Shown here in pieces: positions 18,027-30,016 of a DNA stretch of 30,444 nt. Below the pieces are notes generated by a model. The model ran no database searches. It was not told where the DNA came from and worked only from the letters and a program-made list of their open reading frames with translations. The DNA lies in the NCBI GenBank assembly GCA_002633005.1, contig NMRA01000572.1, positions 37,819 to 68,262 of the forward strand. The letters run 5' to 3'. This DNA comes from Phoronis australis. Lineage: Eukaryota > Phoronida > Phoronidae. Position numbers and translations under genes: made by a program. The number at the start of each line of letters is the position of its first letter. Position 1 is the stretch's first letter.

Positions 18027-21000
18027 TACAGCACACATCACGAATTTTTGGCCGACCGGTCGGAAATTGGTCGACGACCGGCCGTCGACCGGTCGTCTAG
18101 CCGACCAGCAGCCGTCCAACAACGGTCGGCTAGGAGCCGTCTGCTTAGTCGCCTCTGTGGTCGGCACTTGGGTCGGCTAATTGGTCGCCTAGCGTAGACG
18201 ACCAATTCGGATTAAGCGTGTCCTTGGTCGGCAATTACCATTTTATGACTTTCCGGGTGAACTTTGGACATACAAACATTTAACTGTTCGCTGTTCGTTT
18301 ACCAGTGGCAACTCCGGTCTTGACATCGGTTTATCAAATTTTGTTCAACTATTAAATGGAGGTAAAATCGAATCAACCTACAAATACGAAGTGCGTGGCA
18401 TTACACAAGCCGAAAACCTTATGTTGGATTAATGACGGCGTGGTAAAATCAAACGTTAAGTGACATAGCGGAAAAATAATTTCTAACTTTAGATATCAGA
18501 CTTTTTATGCAGTGCATTATGCATAAAAACAAGCACGAAATTTGAAAATTACAGCAAAATTGCATAAAAATCAGAATACAACACTGGATATTTTACGACC
18601 TCAAATGTTTTCATGCCGCGGATTGCTTAACAAGCAGCACGCATTTGCGCTCATCCGTTATTGCTCTTGATCATCACTTCATCACGCTGTATATTGCGCT
18701 TTACCATAGATAATTATTGTTTATTTCTGTATATTTTCTTAATATGTTGGTACAGCAATAGAACCCAAGTTTATTTTAGGAACGATATAAGCAATGGTTT
18801 GAACATAGCGCCGATATTAAATCATGGGCGCATGAAAACGGAAGACTGTGATCGGTTTATAGTGTAATCCATCATCCATCATCATTCTGAAATTGTTGTC
18901 ACTTTCGCAGTAAAAATTTTTTCGAAGCTAGAGCCTTCCTATCTAGCCAGCTAGCTGTGAAGACTATTTTCAAAATACAGCAAGGTGCCACTGCGTATTG
19001 AGCTCAAACAGACCTCGAAATTTCACACAGCCCGGATAGTTACTTGTACGCTTGTCACCTCGTCGAAAAGCTTGTATCAACATGAGCTCAAGACCGGCAA
19101 GTTTGCATGCAAACTCTGGAAGCCAATTGGCATTCAAGTTGCCCGTTACGGCCGTTTAAACGAAAAACATCCGACGTCATCTTCTTGCGTAATTCTCTGC
19201 CTTTTGTAACGAAAAAACGTATGTCGTCGTTTTGAAAAGAGTTCATTCGTGACACGCGCCACTTTCAAAATGTTTTCGACATCTCCCATTATATGGTGAC
19301 AACATCTCAGCAAAATTTGGTTCACTGATATCAAAATTCCAAAAACATATAATGAAGTGAAACCAATTCTGATCATTTGTCTTGACGTTTACGCAACCTC
19401 GAGGGAGAACGTTTGATTGAAGAATCTGGGAAAAAGAAACTGACTAATAGGTGACGCAATATTTCATTGCGTCGAAAGTCGACGCAAAAGGTTATACCCT
19501 AATTTTAGCAGCAGAATAATTGTAGAAAACCAAATTTTGCAACGCTGGTAAATAATTTAGATTATTCTAGGAAGATTTTATTCGGTCAGTTTTTACCCAC
19601 AACGGCGCAAATTTGTATATTTAATTTAGTAAACACCTTCGTACCAAGGCTAGAGCCTTCCGAGCCCTTTGGCGTAAGAACACAATTGTTGGCGTTTCGC
19701 GTATACTCCAGGGGGTAAAACTTTGAAAATAATATTTTCGGGGTAACCTGGTACAGGTAATCCTAAAAAACTTGTCTGTGTTTTCATGTAGAGCGTAAAA
19801 ATTATTAACCCAGTGATTCAAAAAGAACACTCTCGCAAACGAAAACGCACAAAATTTTCAGCTCTATTACCCTGGTTAAAAAACAACTTCTATAAGTTTA
19901 TTGCATCGGATTCTAGTGATCACCAGGGCAAGTCAAAACTCTTAAGGGGGCGCAATTTCAAACCTTTGGCATGAATCAGTGATATAAAAATGGAATTAGA
20001 CCGACTTTAATTCATCAGCAATGTAGACACAACAGTTACAGACACTGACTGCGTTTGTTAACGTCTTGTGGCAATGATAAAAATAAATGTTTCTACTATG
20101 ATTGATAACAAGTTTTACTCTGATGAGGTATGATGCAATATACATGTCTAATATGCAGATCGGCAGTTGCAAAAATATTTACTGGATTTAATGAATCCGT
20201 TTGATATGAACCACTGTAAAAGTATGATTACTAATTGTACATTCGAAGCACGCCTCATTAGACTAAAAACATACACACACATGCTTGATGATCCTGGGAG
20301 TACCTCTAGGCATGAATGAAGATATATAGTTGTTAAGCCATAGAGGATAATAAGGCTTACATAATATCACACTGAGCCATCTACACCAGGCATATACAAA
20401 GGATACAGTATTTCAAAAGAATCCACAACTACTCATTTTTCATAGTCATAACTACTCATTTTTCATAGTATTACTAAATCACGAACACCTAGATTTATAT
20501 AAGAAGTTACACAGAACGCTGCTACACAACTTGCTCTCTCACATTTATGGGAGGCCTAATTTGCAACATTTAACAACATATATTTTCTATACAAGATTAA
20601 AACCAAGCAAAACATGTTAACTCTCCAGGACCAAAGATAAATATCTCAAAACCAGAAATTTTACTTAAGCAGGAATTAAAACAATCCAATACATTGAGAT
20701 TGTTTTCACACAGAAGACCAAAAAAAAACAAAAAAAGACTAAAATTCACCACGTCAAGACTGAAATTTATCACATCAGCACCTATAATGTATCAAGTGAG
20801 GACCAAAAATTCTTCACTTCAGGATCAAAATAAAATACGACCGAACTGAAAATTTAATAAGCCACGTTCAAAAACTTACCACGTCAGTAACTTTACACGC
20901 CAGAACACCCCGTCACCATCCCCAAGCATTGATCCTTCAAAGTGATAATGTTCGTACTATACGTATAAACAAGGGCTAAATGTTCAACCTCTTGTCGACA

Positions 21001-23165
21001 AGACATATTATCTTGGAAATGCGGTTGAATTTCTTTCGTCTAATCCACGTTTTACAATAGATGCCAATGTATAGGTACACACTGGATTGCCATCATTGCA
21101 TAATGGGTGACCACGTAGTCTCCGGGCATGAAAAGAATTCTCTCCTGGCGTGATAAGTTTTCTGACGCAATAAATCCTGGTTGTCAATTGTTTTTGATTC
21201 TACAGAGATTTCAATTCCTGAATAGAAAATGTGTGTTCTGAATTTTTCCGCTTCAGCTTTCCATTCAGCTAACTATTGCACATCACCGTGTTTTTACTAT
21301 CCCGTGGCGGCTCCACTGCCGTCAACGAATCACTTCTGGTACAACCTTCCGTAAATGACGTTCGTATTTTGCACATTTCTTCGGGGTAACAGTTTTCCAA
21401 GAGCTATATGATCAACGGACAAGTTTCTGTTTGGTATTCGGTTTTATTTTCTTTTTCAGGTAGTCCTTGAGCTCATGCTCTGAATGTTTTGAAAACGCAA
21501 CTCTTTCTTTACGCAGATACGTTTTCTGCCCGTGGCACCGACTCGGTGAATTCATCAACCAAAATATTTTTTTGAAAATGCCGTCAAAAGTGTACTTTTT
21601 TAAAACACCGTTTTGACCATAGTCGTCAGTGTAGAAAAGCGAAATGAACAAATTTGTAAACACTGCTCAAAGCACTTTTGTGGACATACGGAAACGCCAA
21701 CGTCTTTGTCTTACAACGCTGCGTGTGCTTGGCATTTCTGATAAAGCGTTCTCATAATGGAAACTTTTTTAAGACTGAGCACCATTTCAAAAAATTGTAT
21801 TTTTTCTTACAGCTGAGCACAGAAGAATTATTTTGTGATTTTAGGAATGAAACGGAACCAAATCTCGAGTGGTGACTGATTAGAATTGGCAAAACTCGGG
21901 GAGGGGTGGCGTTACAAGCCAAACATGTAGTTGCCACTTCTCATTCAGCGTCACTTACTACCTGAGGTGGCCAGATCATACGCTATAAATATCACCAGAC
22001 GCTTTGCTTCTCAAAAGTGCACCTTGATGTATTTTCTATCATTTTTTGCCATCGCAATCGCTTTACCAAAGATTCACGCACATATGCCGCGTAGAGACAA
22101 TACCTCTTCACCACGTATTCACATCTTCCCGTTCACAATTGTTTTATTTTACATAATTTGTCAATATGTTGTTGACAGAAAGTGTTTATTTTTGGAACAA
22201 CGTGAACGACCAACTGATAGGGGCCTACGTGTACATGTAACTAGCCCAGATTTTAACGTCACCGATACATGAAAACAGAATGCGCAAAGCTACAATTGGC
22301 TGTAGCCTCAACAGTGGTCATTCCGTGTTTGATGTCACCGTCATAGTTCGTGGAAATCGTAACCATAGTATGATTTCGAAGTTAGAGCCGTAGAAGTCCA
22401 TGGGTTTAGGGCATACTGGACCGTGAATTTCGCCGGGTCAATACTATGAAAATAAAATCCCCGGAGTGAGAACTCTTCGCGGTGTAACAACTCACTCACT
22501 AATCCTTCATCATGGGCGCGTGATAGGAGACCGGTGAATAACTTAAAACACGCAAAAACGATGCAGTTTGGCGTTACACAAACAAAATCAATTGTGGGCG
22601 AAGACTGCGAAAAACAGCCGCGTTTACAAAATGACTATACAGCGTTGTATTGACCGGGAAGCAACCGATCTAATACAATTTGTTAACGTCAGGAGTCAAA
22701 TTAAAGATCAAATGTAAAGAAAACTTTCACGTTTTTCATCCAAAACTTGTTGCATTGTCCATAATCCAATGTTTACTAATGCCGCTTGCCTTCAACCTTC
22801 GAAGTAGTGGTGTTACACAACCGACGTGAACTCATGTAACCGAGACAGCAAAACTAGGTTAATTTATTTGACCCTGTGCTAAGACGAATATGCATCGACA
22901 CGCAAAGTGGTATGAGCCTGACAACCTATTACGCAACTGCTACTCTAGCCTAACAATAGCAGCCGACCAGCTGGTCGTCTGATGGCCGGTCGGCTAAAGG
23001 GTCGGCTGAAGGGTCGGCTGCGGGGTCGCCTTATGAGTCGGCACTGCGGGCGGCTGCTGGTCGGCTAATTTTTAGCCGACCGGTCGGCTAATTTGCCGAC
23101 CGGTCGACGGCCGGTCGTCGACCAATTTCCGACTGGTCGGCCAAAAATTCGTGATGTGTGCTGTA
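18027..23165. mobile_element. Complete 5.1-kb DNA transposon with long terminal inverted repeats
   Basis: The left end TACAGCACACATCACGAATT (18027 on) continues TTTGGCCGACCGGTCGGAAA and TTGGTCGACGACCGGC. The right end is its reverse complement up to 23165. The terminal repeats match for about 75 bp with very few differences. TCT flanks both sides (18024-18026 and 23166-23168), a candidate 3-bp target duplication as in CACTA-like and some other superfamilies. Both ends carry dense GGTCGGCT/AGCCGACC motifs for about 200 bp, candidate subterminal transposase-binding repeats. Interior open frames are at most 113 codons, and none shows a recognisable transposase motif, so it is either non-autonomous or encodes an unrecognised spliced protein. 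A 99%-identical right end lies at 1-413, implying recent movement. The superfamily is unassigned. Confidence 0.82.
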
Positions 23166-23168
23166 TCT

Positions 23169-25450
23169 AATGCCATCAGCTATGTATTAGCGTGAAATTG
23201 CATGTTACCCGCCAAATAAAGGCACGTGGTTTACTCAGGAATTTCGACCAATCAAAAATGTCAGGGGAGGATTTTCGGGCTGGTCTATCACGACAAAAAA
23301 CATGTTATGTCCTCTTTTAATCTTTAGTGCCAAAGATGTGTTTGGAGTCTTCACAATCCTTTTCCAACACATGATAATATTATTTGGACATATTTTGATG
23401 TAAAGTTTATGGGAACATGGTTGATTGACCTGATTTTAAAAGCATTTTTTCATTCCAGCTTGACTCCGGTACCAGAGGAGCATTGAAGGCAAGCTTTTGA
23501 CGGCAAGTAGATACCTGCCACTTATGAAAATCCGACCGTTATTTGGTTATTTCCAAATCAAGTTGAACACTCGGCCCTCTTCATTGAGTTGTAAACGTGT
23601 TGCGTGAACATGGGATAACGTCTTTCAATAATTCAGAACCGATCTTTGACGCGTTTCAATGGCTGGTGTTTTCGGCTACTTTTGCAATTTTTTTAATGAG
23701 ACAGCAAAAAATTCAAACCACGGCATTAATATGTGATGAATTAAAAAAGTCAAAGCGATGTTTCATTCACTAGTGACCAACTTACCGAATTTGGGATGCA
23801 AAAACATTTATTTTTCATGCAAGCTGTCTTGATTAGCCTATTACAATATCCCCAATGAATAAATCTCACTGCGGCACTGGTCGATCCCGCTGCTTGCGCG
23901 CAATGTCCCGACAGACCGTGACTTGGAAATGCGTCTCTTTTTTAAGGCAAGACAGCAAATAAATTCACTAGCCGTTCCATACTTTCTGGGCCCGGGCTGA
24001 GCACGCGCGTATGTATGACTCACCTGTCACTCGCATATGTTGCTGTCAATGTAGCATGCATGCCAACGATTCATGTGTGGGAACATACACGCGCGCCACT
24101 TCAAAGTCGCACATCCAACGAGAATAGCGACAGTACTGACTGAGAGAGTATACCTGCCTCCTATTCAGTGACGCTAGGACCTCGCTAAAAAACAAGACTT
24201 CACGAAAATTTTTGACGTGAGATATTGCCGTGTATTTTGAATGAGAGCACGTGACTATATTTTAGCTAGGTCCTAGTGTTCGACTCTGTACCAGATAAGT
24301 TTCAGTGACCCAGGTGTTAATTTTACTTGACAATGAACTTAGAACTCCTGGGGTTATAAAAGACCCGTTGCTTTATGATATTCCATGGGCCCAAAGTTCC
24401 CCAGAACTGTGTTGCTCTAGGGTCGTTGTTCCAGGCCGTAGCCACCTTTCAGCGAGCAACTCCCTCCCAGTAGTGCCAATTTTGATTCCTCAGGTCGCCA
24501 GTCGACCACATAGATTTTTCAGGCTCAATTCTCTGGGAAGAATTTTGTTCTGGCTGAAGCTGGCCAGTGTTAAGATACAAAATTATTCCGGTTGGCTATA
24601 CAGGTAGGTGGAAACTATATCTACAAAGACAGGCCTAGGCGGAGCAGTTTGCCCCAAGAAATTGTATCGTAATAGCATTTCTTACTATTGCAGTCATTTA
24701 GTTTCTAATTACCACAAACATTCACGTAAATTATTCGTCTATAACACCTTTGATTTTTTAGGAAATGCGGTAAGCGCCTACTGCTCTACTAAGCTAAGTT
24801 TCGAGAAATTTCAATTAAGCACCAAGGCACACAACAAAAACTGCCAGTGACATTAATTAGGTAAAATCTGCTAACACAAAACCTGGCTTGCATTTTTTAT
24901 TATTTCAATACGACACACAATTACCCAGTAACATAGGCAGCAAATTAACCCTGTGAGGCACACTGACCTTTCCCGTCTCTACAGGATCCTTGGTAACCAG
25001 GCAAAATACAATTCCAGAAAATAAAGTCAGGGAAATTTCATCAAAATAGAGAGAATGTGACACCTTTCCGTGAGGTATGAGAATTGTTCAAAATCTGAGA
25101 GCTTCCCTTCTAAATTGAATTGGGAGTGTTGGCAAAACTACTGTCAAATTTGAACTGTGACCTGGTTTTTTTCAAATACATGTTTTATCTCGTGCGTCAG
25201 AAAATAAGCGCGGCAGACGACATCTCAGAAAGCGGAGCCTTCTGAGGGCGGCATGGTTCCTGAAGTTTGCCAACATGGGAAGAAAATAAAGTGACGAAGA
25301 GTTCAAGTATTATACTTTGAAGTAATTGCATCACCCGGGAAAATAATTTGTTACTTGTTATAATTCACATTGCCACCACCGTTTCGGAGGCCATCGTTGC
25401 ACTCGTTGTTATCGTCGATCTAAATCTCTAATAATTCAAACACTAGACTT
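23169..25450. other. Unassigned stretch, nothing identified with confidence
   Basis: No repeats or gene families are recognised here. The plus frame from 24305 to 24850 is open for about 180 codons except for one TAG at 24605-24607, and CAG|GTAGGT, a donor-like site, overlaps that stop. The translation (for example SRVVVPGRSHLSASNSLPVV) resembles no family I know. It may be chance or a decayed element. Confidence 0.35.
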
Positions 25451-25452
25451 TC

Positions 25453-25553
25453 TTCTCTAATAGTTCGTACGGCCAATTTTGTCTCTATTAATTGGTACAT
25501 GAAGCTCTCAAGGGAAAAATGGTTCGTACACTAGTGTACGAACTTATAGAGAA
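25453..25553. repeat. 101-bp nested inverted repeat with a 22-bp perfect palindrome
   Basis: TTCTCTAATAGTTCGTAC (25453-25470) and GTACGAACTTATAGAGAA (25536-25553) are complementary at 16 of 18 positions. Within it, CCAATT and AATTGG (25473-25496) pair again, and 25522-25543 is a perfect palindrome centred on ACTAGT. It may be a tiny MITE; no clear target duplication is seen. Confidence 0.7.
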
Positions 25554-25825
25554 AACATCGTTTTTAATTTGGACACAAAGACAAACACAGACATCAATTG
25601 CTGCTGCCCTGTCATATGAATAATGTAAAGTAAACTAGAATGAGTCAACTGAAACACATCTTGCAAGTTCTATTTTGTCAAATTTCTCCACAAAAATAAA
25701 GATTTAGAAATTTTAAGTCTATTTATAACATGGTTTTTCTCTGTAGATGGCAAAAAATATTTTTTGCTAAATTTACGATGCAGTAAAGTAGCAAGCATTT
25801 GGAATGGAAAAATGACAATTTTGGC

Positions 25826-26180
25826 ATTTTTGTGTGAAATAAGTGGTGGATGACCATACACTTGTGTGAAGTGAGTGGCCGAGGGATGACCATACATTTG
25901 TGTGAAATAAGTGATGGATGATCATAGATTTGTGTGAAATAACCAGTGGATGACCACATTTGTGTAAAATAAGTGGTGGATGACCATACACTTGTGTGAA
26001 GTGGTGGATGGCCATACATTTGTGTGAAATAAGTGATGGATGTCCATACATTTGTGTGAAATAACCAGTGGATGACCATACATTTGTGTGAAATAAGTGG
26101 TGGATGACCATGCACTTGTGCGAAATCAGTAGTAAATGACCACATTTGTGTGAAATAAGTGGTGGATGACCATACATTTG
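25826..26180 (+). repeat. Minisatellite, about eleven units of mostly 32 bp
   Basis: The unit is TTTGTGTGAAATAAGTGGTG followed by GATGACCATACA. Two subtypes alternate, ATAAGTG(G/A)TGGATG and ATAACCAGTGGATG, and some units are shortened to 26-31 bp. The long minus-strand open frames over this region (repeats of TYFTQMW) are by-products of the array. Confidence 0.88.
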
Positions 26181-26539
26181 CTTCGATGGCTTCAGCTACA
26201 CAACTTTTCATAAAACAAGATAGTTCATGCAGGAATGAAATGCCTGGAATACTGCCACGTATTCACCTGGTTGAATTGAAATGAATCGCAAGCATTTGCT
26301 GAATCTGGGGTAATTAGCAAATCTTTAATGAGAACAGCACCTGATGTCTGTGCTTTAGGCATGATGATCAGTCAGCAACAAGCAAATGTGGTATCTGGAG
26401 ATGCACAAGTGTTGAAATACTGTAGTCTACACGAGATACTTTCATGACGAAGGATGCTGATTAACGAGCAGGCACAGAATAACTTTTGCCAAGACGGTTA
26501 AAAGATTACTATTACAAACAATAGCAACTGCGAATGTGC

Positions 26540-26590
26540 AAATCCGCCATCTTGAATTTGCCACCGCAGTTGCATTATGGGAAATTTATG
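26540..26590 (-). promoter_or_regulatory. Promoter-like patch: YY1-type and ZNF143-type motifs around an ATG
   Basis: On the minus strand the order is CCCATAATGC (26572-26581, resembling a ZNF143/THAP11 site) and then CAAGATGGCGGA (26543-26554, a canonical YY1 site containing ATG in good context). Such pairs are typical of animal housekeeping core promoters. The ATG at 26550-26548 opens only 12 codons (MADLHIRSCYCL) before a stop. If real, transcription to the left would enter the ASPH region, so this could mark an upstream ASPH promoter; that link is inference. Confidence 0.3.
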
Positions 26591-28950
26591 CCTCTATAGC
26601 TTGACAACCGATTGTGTACAGTGTTGCCGGGTGTTGTTGTAATAAAGGTTTAGCACAGAAGCGGTCAATAAAGTTATTTTATTTGAATTCTTATCCAAAA
26701 ATTAATATTAAACAAATAAATAGCGCAGAAAGCATGCAACTGTATTTTATGATAGAAATATTTCGGAAATGAATAAAGTCAACATTGCCGCATCCCACCT
26801 CCATCGACTATGACTCTGGAACCTGGTCTGCAATCTCCGTCAGGCTCATACTCATACTCGAGATTTCATACTCAAAATCGTGCTCACTGGAGTCGTAGGG
26901 GTAGTCGAAAAAGCGTATTTTTATTGTCACATTTCAAGTAGACTCCAAACGGGTACTCAAATCTGAGAATCGTACGCGAGTTACTATGCCGGAACTCTTC
27001 AGTTATGATGTGAAATGCAAAACCATGAAAAGTCGCGCTGATTCAGTGCTCCCTATATTCGCATCGACTACCCATGCAGCTAGCCACTATGTTATCGTCA
27101 GCTCTCGCTACAATTACAGGAGTATAACGTGGAATGCTGAGTGTTCTGTAACTGTTCAATACAATATTCTCCTACCATTTCTTGACACATTTGCCTAAAA
27201 GCTTTACTTCTTGAGTTCCTTATCTTCCGCCGGAAAATGTCTCAAGAAATTAGAAACAGCTTATCAAAGAAATTAGTCGGCCGGAGTGGAGCAGCCAAAA
27301 TCTCAGTGTCTGATTTAGTCGGGGGTCATTCTCCCCGGCATACACTTGACTCATTACTCCTAAAATTGGCATGGTCGCACCAACGACTGACGGCATATTG
27401 AAATTATCTTTTTCATTTATGCAGTGGTGGGCTGGTGAACCCGGTACGGGAGTCGGGTACCATATCACAGGCCTGCAATTAACATTTTTAAGGGAGAGTT
27501 CGAATTGCACATTTTCTTTGACAGGAGGTCGAATGTCAAACATTTGTAACTTAATTGGCAGCAGTGTTCTTTTCTAGTAAACCAGTTGTCCACGTCGTCA
27601 GCCTGAAACTCCGAGTCAACATTTTGGCCGCAGTTGTTACTGGTCAACCCCTGTTCTCTCTTGCATAGAACCCATTGCCATGTAGGCCTATCTGCTGATG
27701 TCAAAACTTTGATACTGTATCTTTGCATTTTAGCGGGATGTATCAAGTTAGCTGACATTTGGCACGCAAGTTAAAAACACTACATGTAGTACACTGTAGG
27801 CAGACATTCAGAGTTCATCAGTGAATGGGAAAAGACGTATACTCATAAATCAGCAAAAACTCTGGAATATCATTCGGGGATTGAGGAATTATCGATGACT
27901 AAACTATTCCGTGAAATCTGACAGGGAAGCAAATTGTTTTCACTTTCCTTAGGAAACTATACAAACCTTTGCACACGCACTTCAATCACGGCAATACCCG
28001 CCCCACAAGTGAGCTGCCTTTGACCCTTGTAATGACTCGTCGATATGGGATTAGCCAGTTGCCAGGAATCGTAGTAAGAAGGACTTTAAAAATTGGCGGC
28101 AATGCAGTGAGTATGACGTGTGAGTCTGAGTATGATTTGACACTGTGTACGGAGGTTGGAGACCGGGGCATATAAGCACATGTCTTGAATTGTACAAATT
28201 TTTAAAATTATAATCTTAATAAGATACTGACTGAGAATTTGTAACATATTTTTCTCGTCTCTATAATTGAAAATGGAAGCTAAACAAAATAATCTCTTCT
28301 GTATAGAAACTCTCAAGGGGCTGCTGCTAGGCATACAAATTATCCCAGAATGCAACAGAGAGGAACTGGTGTGTCGGGCATGCGCATTGAGATTTGCACA
28401 TTCACTATTGAAATGTGAATTTCAGGGCACCATTATGAAAATTTCAAATAAACAGTATGTTACTGTCTCCCTGACATACAGGCAATTGGGCAACAGCCAT
28501 TCAGACACACAAGTTATGTATATTTATTTGGCTCAACACATTTTGAATTATCTTTACTTTTGCCAATAAACCAGGATCAATTTTTGGGATTGAACTTATG
28601 TGATAAATTAGAATCAACAGGGCACTGAATGCATTGTCTGACTCCAGGATTGTATAATTGACCACACTAGGGATAAAACCACTGCAAACCCCCTTCCCAG
28701 TTGACAAGTACCCTAAGCAATGAATAGACATGTTATGATGAAATCAATGTCCATTCATTCAGTTCATACAAATAATGTCAACCAAGCAATCCCTTTTACA
28801 AGATATTAAATCACATTTCATAATCACCTTTTGCTCAAGTTGAGTACAGGCTACATAAACAACTACTAGCTGTGTTATGTAATTCAGTGATACCTCAACA
28901 AAGGAGCACAGCACTCAGAAGCTGCAAATAACCATGAAGGTGAAATTAAA
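26591..28950. other. Unassigned stretch, nothing identified
   Basis: Several open frames of 60-100 codons occur on both strands (for example minus 27758-27465 and plus 28267-28569). They overlap one another, match no family I know, and lack convincing splice context. AATAAA signals at 26641 and 26667 on the plus strand are not linked to a gene. No tandem or interspersed repeats are recognised. Confidence 0.4.
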
Positions 28951-28965
28951 TGAAAAAAGACGATT

Positions 28966-29335
28966 TCAAATATGATGTGTGTGACACCATCTACCACAAA
29001 TGATCAGCAAAATAGATGGGCATGAGCTGTCTTACAACATCTCTTGTGGCGCTTTTTTATTGCCCATCTTACCAGAGATTACCATTTTTTAGTTTTATTA
29101 TCTGTATTCACTATAGTTACTTTAAATTCTATTCATCATAACAAATGACCTTATATCACCTACCTCGGTCTCCTTTTCATCTCTGGTAACGAGCTTGCGA
29201 TGCACGTATCATTTATCTATTATTCGGGACATATGTCGATCATAAATATGATGTGCGAGACACCATCTACCATAAATGATAAGCAAAATATGATGTACGA
29301 GACACCACCTACCATAAATGATAAGCAAAATAGAG
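28966..29335 (+). repeat. ~44-bp units flanking repeat R4 copy 2
   Basis: AAATATGATGTG(T/C)G(T/A)GACAC followed by CATCTACCATAAATGATAAG, CAAAAT occurs once at 28966-29010 and twice in tandem at 29245-29335. R4 copy 2 (29026-29235, homologous to 15578-15745) lies between them. Confidence 0.75.
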
Positions 29336-29540
29336 CAATAAGTCAATAAAAGAGCAGTTACAGGCAAATCAAAAAAAATCATGAATAACTCCAGGACCGT
29401 AAGTCATGACAAGAAAGCAATAACACACACCAAAGAGCAATTGAGGAGAGTTTTATAGATACCAAATTTAAAAAGGTTCCTTAAAAAATAGACAATTACC
29501 ATAGTCTAAATCAAAAATTGTTTTTAAAAATTAGTAATGG

Positions 29541-29708
29541 CTTACATGTGCTTTAGCCATGAAGTTTTCACTAACAGTTCATCTTACATGTGCTTTAGTC
29601 ATCAAGTTTTCACTAACAGTTCATCTTACATGTGCTTTAGCCATCAAGTTTTCACTAACAGTTCATCTTACATGTGCTTTAGCCATGAAGTTTTCACTAA
29701 CAGTTCAT
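29541..29708 (+). repeat. Minisatellite, four 42-bp units
   Basis: CTTACATGTGCTTTAGCCAT, GAAGTTTTCACTAACAGTTC, AT is repeated four times, differing only at GCCAT/GTCAT and GAAG/CAAG. Because 42 is a multiple of three the plus strand is open (YMCFSHEVFTNSSS), but there is no sign of a gene around it. Confidence 0.95.
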
Positions 29709-30016
29709 CTTCAGACTTTCTAATATTGTCACACATTAGGCAAATGTTATCCTGACAAGATTTGAACGCTAGTGGATGAGAAAACGTGGATTGTGTGCCC
29801 CACAGTATCCAATGAATTCCTTGGCACGTCAAGGGCTTGATGGTGCCATCAGGGATTGAAGAGAGCAAGTAGCTGTTCATGAGGAATGTAGACCGGCAGC
29901 CCAGAGCACTTAGCATAGATGAACGAGGTACCAACATCTGACCACGGGAGCATTTAAAGTCCACCTCAGTATGTACAGAAATGGACGTCTGCCGTTGTCT
30001 GCACTCTGGGTGTGAC
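29709..30016 (-). other. Unrecognised open frame beside the satellite
   Basis: The minus frame is open for about 100 codons from near 30016 (PECRQRQTSISVHTEVDFK) through CSRGQMLVPRSSMLSALGCR and SIPDGTIKPLTCQGIHWILW to about 29709, then runs into the 42-bp array. Cysteine and tryptophan content looks protein-like, but I cannot match it to a family. The beginning overlaps the last satellite unit. It may be a decayed exon or chance. Confidence 0.25.

Noticed and set aside
21412-21663. Lysine-rich minus-strand frame inside the 5.1-kb transposon as a transposase exon
   Set aside because: No catalytic motif or family resemblance; too short to support alone.
25723-26211. Longest open frame in the window (162 codons, minus strand)
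   Set aside because: It is a translation of the 32-bp minisatellite plus flanks, with overlapping open frames in another phase. No gene context.
26800-26940. Acidic minus-strand tail (DSSEHDFEYEISS ending VPES) as a last exon
   Set aside because: The frame is closed by a stop just upstream with no AG acceptor between, so it cannot be spliced in as read.
29537-29755. Plus-strand 72-codon frame with 14-residue repeats
   Set aside because: The repeats follow from a 42-bp minisatellite whose unit is a multiple of three. No start, splice or homology support.
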